Below are positions 44,913 through 57,015 of a stretch of DNA of 64,000 nucleotides, piece by piece. This DNA comes from Phaeosaccion multiseriatum (taxonomy: Eukaryota; Ochrophyta, other classes): NCBI GenBank assembly GCA_965112735.1, contig OZ218959.1, forward strand, positions 1,240,001-1,304,000, in the 5' to 3' direction. Below the pieces are notes generated by a model. It was not told the DNA's origin, searched no databases, and saw only the letters and a program-made list of their open reading frames with translations. Position 1 is the first letter of the stretch. Each line of letters begins with the position of its first letter. The translations under genes and the position numbers were made by a program.

Positions 44913-47810
44913 GGAGGAGGAGGAGGGTGGGGAGGGGGTTAAGAAGGGGAACGGTGGTGGGGATAGCAGTGGATAGCGGGGTATATGCTCGTCTCGACAC
45001 AGGGCCCGGCCTTCAACCACTTGAAGGTGTATGGCCTCTGCACACCCTCACTCAGAGGGGCAGGCAGGCAGCAGAATAAGTCAACTAACAACCTTCAGCT
45101 GGCGACTACTGTGGGCTACAAACCTCTGGGCCGCGCCTGCCGCTCGTGTAAACTGCGTCACGATATTGATCAAGCCGCTGTAGGCGCTGTTGAGCATGCC
45201 CCAGTACAGCTGGTATGTGATGAGCTTGCCCACGCTCAGGCGGTCACCTCCCTCCATGGCTAGAGAGCCTCCGTACCAGAGAATGAGGACTCCCGCAATC
45301 TTTGATTGGGTGAGTAAGGGAGTGAGGGAGTGAGAAAGTGAGGGAGTGAGTGAGTGAGTGAGTGAGTGAGTGAGGGTTGAGTGTGCTCGTGAGGGAGTGA
45401 GTGGTGCGCAACACCAAGACAAGACGAGGGACACCCACGATGTCGTCTAAGCAACATAGACAGCTCAGCTACAGACTTGGACAGCTGCGTGTATGCCACT
45501 CACGAGGTCTAGGTAGTTGTTGATGCAGTAGCTGCCCGCCCCTCCGATGGCGTCAAGCACACCCTTGGCCAAGGCCACGGCTGTAGCAGACTCGTACAGG
45601 TTGATCTCCTGATGAGATGACATGAGTCGTTAATGATATGAGGTGAGGTTAGATGAGGATAGCCAATCCTCAAGTCGTTGAGTCGTTGAGTCACTGATCA
45701 CTGAAAGCATGTAACGCACGCACGCACTCACGCCCGCCCGCTCGCACGCACCATTTGCTCAGTGCTGAAGGCCTTAACGGTCCTGATGTTAACGAGCGCC
45801 TCCGTGGCCATACCGTTGGCTTCTGCAAGCGCCGCGAAGATGGAGCGGTTCAGGGAGCGGCTCCACGTGGCGTACATCTGGGAGAGGGCACAAATGGCAG
45901 CAGACGGCACAAAAGGGCAGAGAGGGCACACACACGCCCGGGGCGGGGGAAATGTGAGCGGGTTGGGGGCAAAGTGAAGGGGTTGGGGGCATGGTTGAGT
46001 TCAAGAGAAGGTGATACGCCGACCTTCCCTTCCCCTTGCTCTCCCCCCCCCCCCCCTCTCCCTCCCTCTCCCTCCCTCTCTCTCTCTCACCTGCGTGATG
46101 GTCATAACCGGCCCCACGGTGGTGAAGGCAAGCATGGAGAGGCGCCACGACGTGTAAAAGCACATGGCAATGCCCCCCACCAACAGGATGGTGTTGGAGA
46201 ACAACGTGCCAAGCACACTCGTCATGGGGGACACCATCTGGCTCACATCCGTGCCCAACCTCGAGGTCAGACTACCGCTGCTGTTCCCGTCAAAGAAGGC
46301 AACGTCCTGACTGATGATGCCTCGGAAGAGCTTGTTCCGCGCACTGTTAGCCATGCGGCGCCCAATGATTAAAAAGCACAGCCTCTGTAGCCCACCCACC
46401 GCCCCCGTCGCCATATTGAGCCCGAGGAAAAGCAAGATGTTCTCTCGAAAGGCGCTTTTGTCTGCTCGCACTACGCTGTCGAGGATGGCCCCTTGGAAGT
46501 TGGGGAGGGACAGAGAGGCAGCGTTGTTGAGTGCCAGACAGCCCAGGGCGGCGACGCAGAGCTTCCACTGGGGCCGGGCGAGGGAGAGACTGCGGCGGAA
46601 GTAGCCCATGGTGGTGACGGTTACTTCCTCGCGAACGCCCTTGTCGCCCCGCATTACTGTGGTAACGCACGCACGTACGGACACGCACACACACGCACAC
46701 ACACGCGCGCACGCGCGCACACACGCACACACACACACGCATCGTACGACAAGGGCGAGTGTGAGAACGCACGAAGTGTTTGCTGTCACGCGACTGATGG
46801 ACACAGCAAAGCGACCTTGCCCCTCAACGACTGTCGGATCAACGGCAAGGCCTTGCCCCTCAACGACAATCATATCACCGAGAGCTCTGATACTCTGCCC
46901 CTTTGGGCACATACACAGCATTTCCCTCCCCCTCTCTTCCCTTCCCATCCACTCTCCGACGCCGCCTGTCTGCTCCCCCGCTGCCCCCTCCCTCCTGCCC
47001 ATGAACACGATACGCCTTTCTCTACTCCCCTCATCTGATCTCTCTTCTGTCTCACCTCCCTCCAGCGTGCGTTTGTCGCTCCTGTGGAAGCACGCGCTGC
47101 AGAGGTCAAAGTCGCAGAGTTTGCACCGGAAAGACTTCTGCTTCGGCCCCTTGGGGCCCTTCTTTGCGCTTTCTTCCTTCAGGGGGTCCTCTGTACCGCC
47201 ATTTGTTGAAGCACTATCATCCAGGGCTCCGTTCGAAGTCGGCCCCTGGCTGCTGCCGCTGTCCCCGTTAGCAGCGCCTGTGTCGGCACCGCCCCCTTTG
47301 GCGTGCTTGGCACTGCCACTGCTACTGCTGCTACTGCTGCTACTGCTGGTGTTGGTGCTCTGCTTCTTGATGCGCTGGCCGCATACTGAGAAGGGGGAAC
47401 AAAGTGTGGACAAGAGGGGGGCAGACGGACGTGTTCGTCAATCTCGGACAACACAGGGCGCACCCCCCTCCCTTTCGCACTCCTCCATGGCGTATGCCTC
47501 CCCTCCTCACTTCACTTGTTCACTGGAGTCACTGGACTGATACATCAAAGACTGACACCCAATCCATTCATTCCCCTATCACCCCTCCCGCCCCTCTCTT
47601 CCCTTCTCCCCCCCTCCTCCCATCCCCTCTCCTCCACTCCCTCACTCACCATCGCACCAGTGCCCATCCATGAGCTTCACAGGGTGCAGGCGATGAGGGT
47701 GCAGCGTGGGACTGAAGAAGCTCTGCTCCTTGGTGCCCTCCATGACGAGCTCACGCATGCACCACGCCAGCAAGTTCATCCACAGAACCGCCAGCCCCAT
47801 TAGAGGACCC

Positions 47811-47843
<33 letters not shown>

Positions 47844-49502
47844 GCGTGTGAGTGTGTGTGTAAGAGAGAGTGCGTGCATTTGTGTGAGAGAGAGAAGAGA
47901 GAACGTGTGTGATTACGTGTGTATGTGAGAGAGAGTGTGTGCGCGTGTGACACGACAACATGGCAAGCAGCGGACAAGCGAGAAAAAGTACTGTGTTGGG
48001 AGATGGATTTGAACATGTGTTGGTGCGGAGAGTCCTCTCTCTGTAAGGGTGCCTGCGGGCTTACCTGCTTGCCCTCGTGAGTGAACCGGAATGTGATGCA
48101 CTTCACCCCCGTATATACCTTCAAAGAGAGAGGACGTACACACACAGAGAGAGGGAATGAGAAACAGAGAACCGAAGCGTCCGAGTCGGAGCGACCAACG
48201 CATGTGGATATGCTCCCCTCCCTCGGGTGGGACAAGGGGCACGTGCGAGATGAGTGACAACAACCTCGTCGAAGAACCAACAGGTGCACCTTCGCTGACC
48301 TGAAGGCATGTGCTGAGAAGGAAGATAAGCGCCAGGAGGAAGCCTTTGTTCTTCTCCGCCCGAGCCTTGAGCCCCTCCATGCCTGCGTTGGCCATGTCCT
48401 CCGGCGAGTCCTGAGATGAGTGGATGGTGATGAGTGGATGGCGATGAGTGGATGACGATGAGTGGATGGCGATGAGTGGATGGCGATGAGTGGATGGCGA
48501 TGAGTGGATGGCGATGAGTGGATGGCGAGGAGAGCTCTCGAACGATGGACGAAAAGAGAGACAAAAGACGGATGGCGGCATACAGGCAACCAGGACCGGA
48601 CTTGGACACCGGCTTTCTCGCTACTGGTGTGGCAGAGCACTCATACGCGTTGAATTCGTTGCACCGCTATACCGCACCTCATCCTCTTCGTCTTGTTTGT
48701 TGCCGTCTCCCCCCTCAGCATCATCGTCATCCTCATCCTCCAGCACGAGCAAGGGAGTGCGAAGACCGCCGCCCTCACCACCGCTCCGGCCGGCCCCCTC
48801 ACTACTGCTGCCGCCTTCGTACTGCAGCCACGCAAACACCCGTGCCAACACTCCCTTCTTCCTCTTGTTCTTCTTGTTCCTTCTCTCCCTCGCTGACACC
48901 GCCCCTGCTGCGACGTCAACGTCCACGCCCTCGGGTGGTTTGCACTTGAAGACTGCAAGGGCAGCGATGAGAGGCATGGCCGTGATGCGGAAGAGTGTGA
49001 GCAGCAGTACGTCCGCTGCGTCGTTCTCGAAGCCGTCCTTGGCAAAGAGGTTGGCGAAGATGCCCAGGGGGCTGAAGGCTGCGTGTTTGGTTTGCGAGAT
49101 GAATTAAAAGGAAAGGAAGGAGGGAGGAGAGGGAAGCGATGACGCAGCCGTAGGGTAGGACGGCCACGAGTAGAGTAGAATTTGGTGTCATAAGAGCACA
49201 TGACCAAGCAAGCACTGGGATAGTTTCACCTCCGCATCCCACCGAAACCCGAAGCTTCTCCCACCCTTCCTACCCTGCCATCTGTCTCTTTACCCCTCTA
49301 TCCCCCCCTCCCCCTCATCCACATGTTCCTCACCGTGCCATCTCCACTGGTGCATCCCGCCATAGAGCACGAAGGCGCACAAGAGGTCGGCGAGCGCGAC
49401 AGTCACGGCCAAGTAGATGAGTATCATCCGATTGTTATTCTTATTCCCCCCTCCATACTCGCCCAGGGCCTCCAGAAAGCCCACGCGAATAGCGTCCCCC
49501 AT
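43047..49502 (-). CDS. Half-size ABCB-type ABC transporter with zinc-finger-like insertion
   Basis: Twelve exons in phase: 49334-49502, 48678-49078, 48300-48410, 48065-48118, 47650-47809, 47056-47385, 46091-46656, 45752-45877, 45504-45608, 45124-45299, 44230-44566, 43047-43952; about 1146 residues. Residues 1-300 carry about four extra membrane segments as in TAPL/ABCB9. Residues 295-405 hold WCDVCG then, after a Ser/Gly insert, [17 protein letters not shown], a ZZ-like Cys pattern. Exons 7-10 encode the six-helix exporter core. The nucleotide domain has Walker [10 protein letters not shown] (about 795), Q-loop, signature ISGGQKQR (about 900), Walker [13 protein letters not shown] and H-loop VAHRLST, all intact. 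It probably dimerises. Substrate and membrane (lysosome/vacuole or ER) are not shown. The C-terminal 130 residues are Gly/Ala-rich. Confidence 0.85.
43199..43255 (-). repeat. Two degenerate TTGGTGATA modules in the ABC gene tail
   Basis: Reverse-strand TTGGTGGTA (43199-43207) and CTGGTGATG (43247-43255), separated by a CAG run. Read as VGGT and AAGDA in the Ala/Gly tail. Confidence 0.6.
44847..44911. repeat. (GAT)n microsatellite in the ABC gene
   Basis: About 21 GAT units in the intron between exons 10 and 11, next to a GGAG/GGGA array (44570-44820) that abuts the exon 11 acceptor. Confidence 0.95.
48411..48532. repeat. 14-bp tandem repeat (GATGAGTGGATGGC) at an ABC gene acceptor
   Basis: About eight units start one base from the exon 3 acceptor (exon begins at 48410). 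Units differ by one or two bases. Confidence 0.9.
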
Positions 49503-49913
49503 GTTGCTGCTGCTTCGCGATGGATAGCGCAGCTGCGGAGGTGTGCTTCACGATTCAAGATCACGAACCGGTTGGAAGGGCTTGCTGTAACAAGTTTTGA
49601 CCTGCTCTGGATCCTGGTTCTACGGATCGAGTCGCACCCTCAGGTGACTTCGAGCGAAAGCTTTCCTTCTCGCTATCGTCCCCGATCCCGTCAGACAGCA
49701 CACATGGCTGCAGAGAGAACAAATGGAGAAGCCGAGGGAAACGCGGGAGGGGTGCAATAATTAAGTCAGCAGAGTTACGTAACCCTTACGTGGAGTGGGG
49801 AAGGATGTGGATGGCGGCAGCGAGTTTCGTGCCTCTTCTTGCCACAGGAAGCTCCACTCTTTACGAACACTTGTATAGGACGCTGTACCGGCAGACAGCA
49901 GCAGCAGTCCACC
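49503..49913. promoter_or_regulatory. Divergent promoter of the ABC transporter and NOP58
   Basis: 410 bp between two start codons. It contains TTACGTAA at 49775-49782 and a nearby TTACGTGG (49786-49793), resembling the paired sites before the aureochrome gene. Other elements not recognised. Confidence 0.45.
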
Positions 49914-50799
49914 ATGCTCGTGCTCTTCGAGACGCCGGCAGGCTATGCCCTGTTCAAGGTAAGAGTTGGATCTGAAGGGAGAGGACGGAGAGAGAAAGAA
50001 ACCAGAAAGTGCCGAGGCGCATAGCACTGCACCTGGGCTGGAAGCGCATAACCTATACAGGTCTTCGCGTTATTCGATCATGGACTCGTGTGACGCCCCC
50101 TCCCCCTTTTGTAGCCAGCGTTTTGTAGCCTGCATTTTGCAATGGCACACATCTCGTATCGTTGGCTTTGCTGTGGACTGCGCGTGCTCCTCGTGTGGCC
50201 ATGGGAGCGTATACGGAGGTTACTCTCTCCACCCTGGCATTAATCACTCCTCACTGCCTGCGGAAGCCGCACCTTCTCCCGCTGCTGCTGATGCACTGGC
50301 CTCTTCTCTCGCACCCTTGGGCATGCCTCCTCCTCCTCGAGGTCCACATCCCCCGCCCCGACCTCCAATCCTAATTACACCCCGTCTGTTCTCTCGCGCA
50401 CTGCACTGCGCTGCTTGTGTACTACTACTACTGCTGCTACAGGTGTCTGACGAGGGCAAGGTCTCTGGCGCGACGGACCTGTACAAGGACTTTGCCACGC
50501 CAGAGAAGGCGGCGGACATGGTCAAGCTCAAGGCCTTCAGCGCCTTTGATGACACCACCGATGCAGTGGCGGTAAGGAAACAAAGACTTAACACGTGCTA
50601 GGGCCAAGTCAGCCGGCCTGTGTCGTGTGCACGGAGCATGCGTCTGGGGGTGGACCAAGGACTTACCCATCCTCTCCGTTGCTGTTGTGAGGTGGTGCCT
50701 TGCGCTCTAGGTTGTTCGTCCTGCTGCTATCTGGCTAACCTTACTCAGCTCGCGTGTATATATATATATTATATGTATTTACGTACACACTCATTCATT

Positions 50800-50843
<44 letters not shown>

Positions 50844-52319
50844 TGGTATGGGGCACACAGGCTTCCGCGGACATGATTGAGGGCAAAATGTCCAAGTCCC
50901 TGAAGAAGTTCCTGACTAAGAACATCGTCAAGAGTTCTCTCAAGGACAAGCTCGCTGTGGCGGACTCCAAGCTCGGCAACGCCATTAAGGACAAGCTCGA
51001 AATCCCGTAAGTGCAGTACGATAAGACAACGTGTGGTCAATCAAGCCCCTCTCTCAAGCCCCTCTCCATCCGGGAAGAGTGCGCTGCTGCTTGGACAGGC
51101 TGCTGGCTGCCGTGTCTTCGCTTGCCAGCCTTGCCCTTCGTACGTACCTTCTCCTCCTCTCCCTTGTCTCTCTCCTCTCTCTGTCTCCATCTCTCTTTCT
51201 CTCTCTCTGACCCCCCTTCTCTCTCCTCCTCCGTGTCTTACTCTCCCTCGCTACCATGCGTGCCTCTGTGCGTGCTCTGCTTGCCGTACCCACACACACC
51301 ACACCAACCCCCAACACACAACCGCAACACCAACCAACCAACCAACCAACCAACCAACCCACCAACCAACCAGCTGCATAGCCGACGCCTCTGTGAACGA
51401 GCTCATGCGTGGCATCCGCACGCAGCTCGAGACCCTCCTGCACGGCGTGGGCGACGAGAACCTCAAGGCCATGCGCCTTGGTTTGAGTCACTCGCTGTCT
51501 AGGTATAAGCTCAAGTTTAGCGCAGACAAGGTGGATACGATGATCGTGCAGGCCATCGGGCTCTTGGACGAGCTCGACAAGGAGGTTAACATATATGCCA
51601 TGCGCGTGAGGGAGTGGTACGGATGGCACTTTCCAGAAATGGCCAAGGTGAGGCGGCACAGGGAGGGGGGAGGAAAGGAGGAGGAGGACGAGGAGGGAAT
51701 GCGAGGTCTATGGTAGCACAACGTTCCGTGGGTACACTTAGTCTTCTTCCTTTTTCCTCCCCCCCCGGAAAGAGGCTCTTCTTGCTGCGTCCTTCTCATG
51801 CCATGCCCTTGTCGTGTGGTGTCGTCTCCCTCCCCATTCCCTTCCGTCTTCAGGTGCTCAACGACAACATGCACTATGCAAAGTGCGTCATTAAGATGGG
51901 AACGAGAGATAACGTACGTAACGGTAACAACAACAACGCAATAGTAACATGCCCAACCCCCCGCTGCGTTCGCCTCTTCGATACAGCAGCACCCGATATC
52001 CAATCTGCTCTTTCCTCCTCCCTCTCTCCTGCCCCTCTTTTCCGTCTATTTTGTTCCAACCCCTTTTCGACCTTCCACACCCCGACACCCCCCCCCTTTT
52101 TCTCAATCCCTAGGCCAAGAACTGTGACTTCAGCGCCATCATTGGCGACGACTCCATCGAGGCGGACTTGAAGGAGGTGGCGGAGGTGTCCATGGGCACA
52201 GAGATCACAGAGGGTGACGTCATTAGCATCAAAGCACTCGCAGAGCAGGTGCGGCAGGAGGGAGGGAGGGAGGGAGGGAGGGGGGCGCTGGCAGGCAAGC
52301 GTACGGACCTACGGACGGG

Positions 52320-52354
<35 letters not shown>

Positions 52355-54483
52355 ACAGGCAGGCAGACAGGCAGGCAGGCAGGCAGGCAGGCAGGACACG
52401 GAGGGGGCGGTGGGGGCAGTGCTATGCATGCAATGAAGTGAGCACGCGCGGAAGCACCTCCGCGGCTGGAGAGGAGGGTGGACTCAATTCAGCTCTCTCG
52501 AGTTGTTGTTGGGGGTGCGGCTGGCTGTCTGCGCCTGTCCTTGCCCAAAGCAGCAGCAGCGATAGCAGTGAGCATCAACAACCGAAGGATGGATGGCACA
52601 AAGTGGTGACACAAAGTGGTTTGCTTTTTGTGGAGCGGATGCGGTATCGTGTCCACCTCCAGCGAGCGGACCGCCGAGTTATCCCCATCTCCCTCTCCGT
52701 TAGCTTAGCTCGTCTGCTTCTCCTGCTACCCTCCGCCTAACCACCCTCCTCCATCCTCCACCCTAACCCCGACCCTTCCTCTCTCCTCCTCCCTTCCTCC
52801 GTCCCTTCCTTCCTCTCTCCCTCCCCCCCCCCCTGTTAGGTGGTGTCTCTAAGCGAGTACCGCATCCAGCTGTTCGATTACCTCAAGAACCGCATGAATG
52901 CCATCGCCCCTAACCTGACCATCATGGTGGGGGAACTTGTGGGGGCAAGGCTCATTGCCCACTCAGGGAGCTTGCTCAACCTCGCCAAGCAGCCGGCGTC
53001 GACGGTACAGGTGAGGTATCGTAACAGCGAAAGCAGTTGGTGATAAATCCAGCGGGAGTGCTGTCGTGTGGCTGTCCTGTGCCTGTCCTTCACCCTCCGC
53101 TTGCTTGCAATGAATGCCTCTGACCTGGACCCAACTCCCACCCCCCCCCCCCCAATCAACTCAACTGAAACTCACATACATACGTACGTACTGTTTACTG
53201 TTGATATACTCACCCATACATAAGATTCTGGGCGCGGAGAAGGCCTTGTTCCGAGCGCTCAAAACGAAGAACGACACACCCAAGTACGGACTCATCTACC
53301 ACGCCTCCATCATCGGTCAGACCGCCCCCAAGAGCAAGGGAAAGATCTCCCGAGTGCTTGCGGCCAAGTGCGCTCTGGCCATCCGAGTGGACGCGCTGGG
53401 AGAGACGGATGATACGACCGTGGGCATGGAGGGGAGGGCCAAGGTGAGAAGAGGAGAAGCAAGACGAGAGGCGCGAGAGGGAGCCGAGTAGAGCGACTGA
53501 GAGAGACTGCGATAGAGAATGCGTGCGAGCAGGGGAAGGAGGGTTTTTCCGTTTTCCCCCTCCCCAACCACTCCACTCCCACTCGCACACACAAAGCCCG
53601 TCTGTGGTATAGACTGACTGACTCTTACTTCCACCGTGCTCTGACCCCCTCTCTTGTGTTCCCTACCCCACCCCCTCTTGCTCCCCCCCCCCCCCCCCCA
53701 CACACACACACGCGCTTTGTCTGTCTCATGCTTGGTCCGCCCCTCTGTCTTCTGCTCTGGCCACCACCAGGTGGAGGCCCGAGTGCGTCAGCTTGAGGGA
53801 GGGGGGCCGGCTGCCGTGCTGGGTAGCGCCAAGAAGGGGGCGGCGGCGAGTAAGGCCAAGGTGATTAAGAAGTACGACTCCAAGGCGGCTGTGGAGACAG
53901 CCCCAGCGGCCTACAACCCCGCGGAGGATATGCCCCAGGCCAAGGAGGAGAAGAAGGATAAGTCGGCAAAGAAGAAGGTGGGTGAAGAAGCAAGCGAGGG
54001 CTGACCGCGTTGTTGTTGTGTGCGTGTTTATGTGCAGCTTGGACGTAATGCTGTATCAAGAGTGTGAATTTGAAGAGAGAAGTGCCGTTTCGTTTCGTTT
54101 CGTTTCCGTGGATGCTCTGATGGTAGTGAGTGGGTAAGCAGTGGGGTTTCTGTGCCCCGGGTCGGTTGGACGTGGCTGCATTTATTGATGGCATCACTCA
54201 TGTATCTGTGTTGACGCTTGCTTCTGCTCCCTACCGTCATGTACCTTTGCTTGCCTACCCACACCAACAGAAGCGTAAGGCAGAGACGCAAGACGTAGAG
54301 GAGGGAGAGGAAGGCACCAACGGGCAGGCAGCAGAGGACGGAGAGGCAAAGAAGGAAAAGAAGAGCAAAAAGAAGAAGAGCAAGAAGGACGACGAGGAGG
54401 GGTCAGCAGCACCAGCAGTAGTAGTAGCAGAAGAGGGAGAGAAGAAGGAGAAGAAGAAGAAGAAGAAGAAGTCCAAGGAGTAG
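49914..54483 (+). CDS. NOP58: NOP58, box C/D snoRNP core protein
   Basis: Ten exons in phase: 49914-49958, 50443-50571, 50861-51006, 51374-51647, 51854-51913, 52114-52248, 52840-53010, 53225-53443, 53771-53977, 54271-54483; 532 residues, the normal length. It scaffolds box C/D snoRNPs that 2'-O-methylate rRNA in the nucleolus. The N-terminal NOP5NT domain ([14 protein letters not shown]) is followed by the coiled coil ([15 protein letters not shown]), then the NOP domain with [28 protein letters not shown] and the family hallmark [11 protein letters not shown]. The tail is KKX-type Lys/Glu-rich, as in other eukaryotic NOP58 proteins. For exon 4, acceptor CCAG at 51373 was chosen over CATAG because only it keeps the frame. 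Introns 6 and 7 hold long simple repeats. Confidence 0.96.
52258..52395. repeat. (GGGA)n and (GCAG)n arrays in NOP58 intron 6
   Basis: GGGA units begin ten bases after the donor; a clean GCAG/GGCA array follows at 52317-52395. The intron is otherwise non-coding. Confidence 0.95.
53037..53045 (+). repeat. TTGGTGATA module in NOP58 intron 7
   Basis: AGCAG-TTGGTGATA-AATCC, 27 bases into the intron and without the downstream CAG run. It shows the module outside coding sequence. Confidence 0.6.
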
Positions 54484-54839
54484 TGCGCACCCTTGCACCT
54501 TTGAAGGCAGGGGCATGTGTGTGCATGTGATGGTGGTAGAGCGAGGTTAATGGTTGGCCAAGTGGTGTGGAGGTGAGCGGGCGAGCCTTAGAGGCGAGCT
54601 ACAGCTATAGAAACACTGAGTCCAGTGACAGTGGAGGGCTGACGCTTTGGAGTTGTGAGGGGTTGTGCTGGCGTACTCCACTCTACCTCAATCCGCTTCA
54701 CGGCAGCTGTATATAGTCTAGTATTTTTTTCCATTGCAATTTGCTCTGCTTTCCAACGCGAAGAAGTGCTCGTTGTTCACGTGTTGGTCATACAATTCCA
54801 CTTACTCAACCCAGCAGGCAGCTTTCTCTCTTCGGGAAT

Positions 54840-55789
54840 ATGCCGGATATTGCTGAGTCTACGGTCTCTGGCGGAGTCGCTGCTGTGCCTATGGAACAGA
54901 AGCAGGTCCGTCCAGGTTATACACTCCCTCCCTCCCCTCGTCTTTATTAACTCTGCTTCCTTGCGCGCTTCTGCGCCACTCTTGCTCCAGGCAGAGCCAG
55001 AAGCCAAGGTGACGCTATTGTTTGATCTGGACGGCACGCTCTACCCCCAGAGCAATGGCTACACCAAGGTGTGACGAAGAGACACGGGGGGAAGAGAGGA
55101 TCCTCTGAGGTTGTGTGTCCCTTTGCTGCTCCCGCCTCTAATGTCCACCGTCATTGGGCGGATGCCCTGAGATTCGCCCCCGGCGCTCCTGTATATTGCC
55201 TCTCGCGTATCTCACGCGGCACACAGGTCCTTCGGCGGAAGATGTTTGCCTATATGACCGAGAAGCTTGGAATGGGGGAGAATCCAGAGCTGGTGTGGAA
55301 GCCTCTGTTTGCCAAGTACAACCAAACCTTGCGCTCCCTCAAAGCCGGAGGATATCAGGTGAGGTTCCATGGTACATGCTTACTTTCCCCAAAGAGGTTG
55401 TACTTGCTACTCGATGTCTTGAGTCCCATTACCTCGCGAACTGGGCCCCGTAAGACTTTGGGGCTTGACTTCCTGCCTGTAGACGTCGGGGTGCGACTAG
55501 CGAACCCCCTGTAGGAGGGAAGCCGAGCTTTCGTCTCATTCTCTTCGTCTCTTCTCCTCCGGTGGGGCCGCAGGTAGACGACGAGGAGTTTTGGAGAGTG
55601 ACTCGCGAGGGTGCTGAGCCGTACGTTAAGCCATGCCCGCCCGAGGTGAAGAGTACCCTGGAGAAGCTGGCAGCGTCGTCCAAAGTAAAGGAGATGCACA
55701 TCTTCACCAACTGTAATGAACTTGGTAGGTTGAGAGGAGAAGGAGAGAGACAGAGAGAACGGGAGAGAGCGAGAGAGAGAGAGGTGGAG

Positions 55790-55832
<43 letters not shown>

Positions 55833-56717
55833 AGGAGAGAGGAGAGAGAGACAAGAAAAAGGGAGGGCCACGCGCGCGGCGTCACCACGGTCCGTGCGCC
55901 CATGCAAGGGGTCTTCCAGGGGGGGGGCGCATCATCACCAAGGTGGCCTTCCAAGTGCAAATGCAACGTGTGTTTGATCTCACGGGGCAGCCCGCTCGAC
56001 TAATGGTGTGCTCGTTGCCTCCTCCTCTCCTCTCGCCCCCCCACTCTCATCGGCGCTCGCTTACTTCAGAGGCGAAGCAGCTGCTGCAAGTGCTGGGCCT
56101 GAGCCATCTCTTCAGCAAAGTGTACGGGGCAGCCTTCATGGGCGACTGCTGCAAACCCGAAAAGAGCGCCTTCGACCTTGTGTTGGGCGACCTTGGCATC
56201 ACGGCCGAGCAGGTGCAGTAGTGCATACGGTGCTTCGCTTCCCTTGTACTCGGCGCAAGGCCTTGGTGGGCGCATGCGAACACTCTCTCTTGTATTGGTG
56301 CACAGCCTGGCAAGGAAGTAGAGTCTTGTCACTACTTTACGACACTTCACTACAACTACTCTACTACTCTAGACGAGACCAAGAGCCCCCTTTCCCGTAC
56401 AGCACAACAGCACACGGCACGCCCGCCCGCCAACGCCTCTCGCTTACACCTTCCTCACCCTCACCCCCACCCCCACCCGTCCTCTTGTCCTGTATTAGGT
56501 ATGTTTTTTCGAAGACTCGTACAAGAACCTTGTGACTGCCAATGAGATGGGGATGAAGACCGTGCTCGTGACCAGCGTCACTTTGGAGGAGGAGGGCGTG
56601 CAAGAGGCCCAATTGGCCCTTGTGAGTGCCGTCATTAGGAAGGATGTAGGAATCACCGAGGAGGAGCTTCGGCCCCAGCTTCCAGAGCTGTTTGAAGTCC
56701 AAGGGTACATAAAGTGA
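54840..56717 (+). CDS. HAD-family pyrimidine 5'-nucleotidase (SDT1/PHM8-like)
   Basis: Six exons: 54840-54905, 54991-55068, 55227-55358, 55574-55724, 56070-56212, 56499-56717; 262 residues. HAD phosphatase acting on UMP/CMP-type nucleotides. Motif I LLFDLDGTLYP carries nucleophile Asp34 and Asp36. The alpha-helical cap follows (MFAYMTEKLGM). Motif II is HIFTNCN, motif III the Lys of KPEKSAFD, and motif IV FFEDSYKNL provides the acidic pair. The FEDS and DLDGTLYP forms are typical of the pyrimidine nucleotidase subgroup rather than epoxide hydrolases. Lies 357 bp downstream of NOP58 in the same direction. Substrate preference inferred. Confidence 0.88.
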
Positions 56718-57015
56718 GATTAGTAAGCTCATGAGGAGGAGAAGAAAAATATGTCAAGAACGTTTCACAATTCCTCCTCCTGAACCCCGGGTCTTAAATC
56801 CCCCCTCCCGCGCTTTCTTGCATCGGCAACTTCTGTGAGCACGTGTCTTCTCTGAGTGCGTTGGCAGGGGAGGCGGCCTTCCACTTTTTTGCCGACGTCC
56901 TCGATGACCTCGTGAGCCATAGGAGAGCAGGGGGGATCCAAGGAATGTGTGCGCTTCTGGCGTGCTGGGGCGAGAGGCGGCTTTGTGGAGGCTTTCTACG
57001 ACAAAGGAGAGGCTA

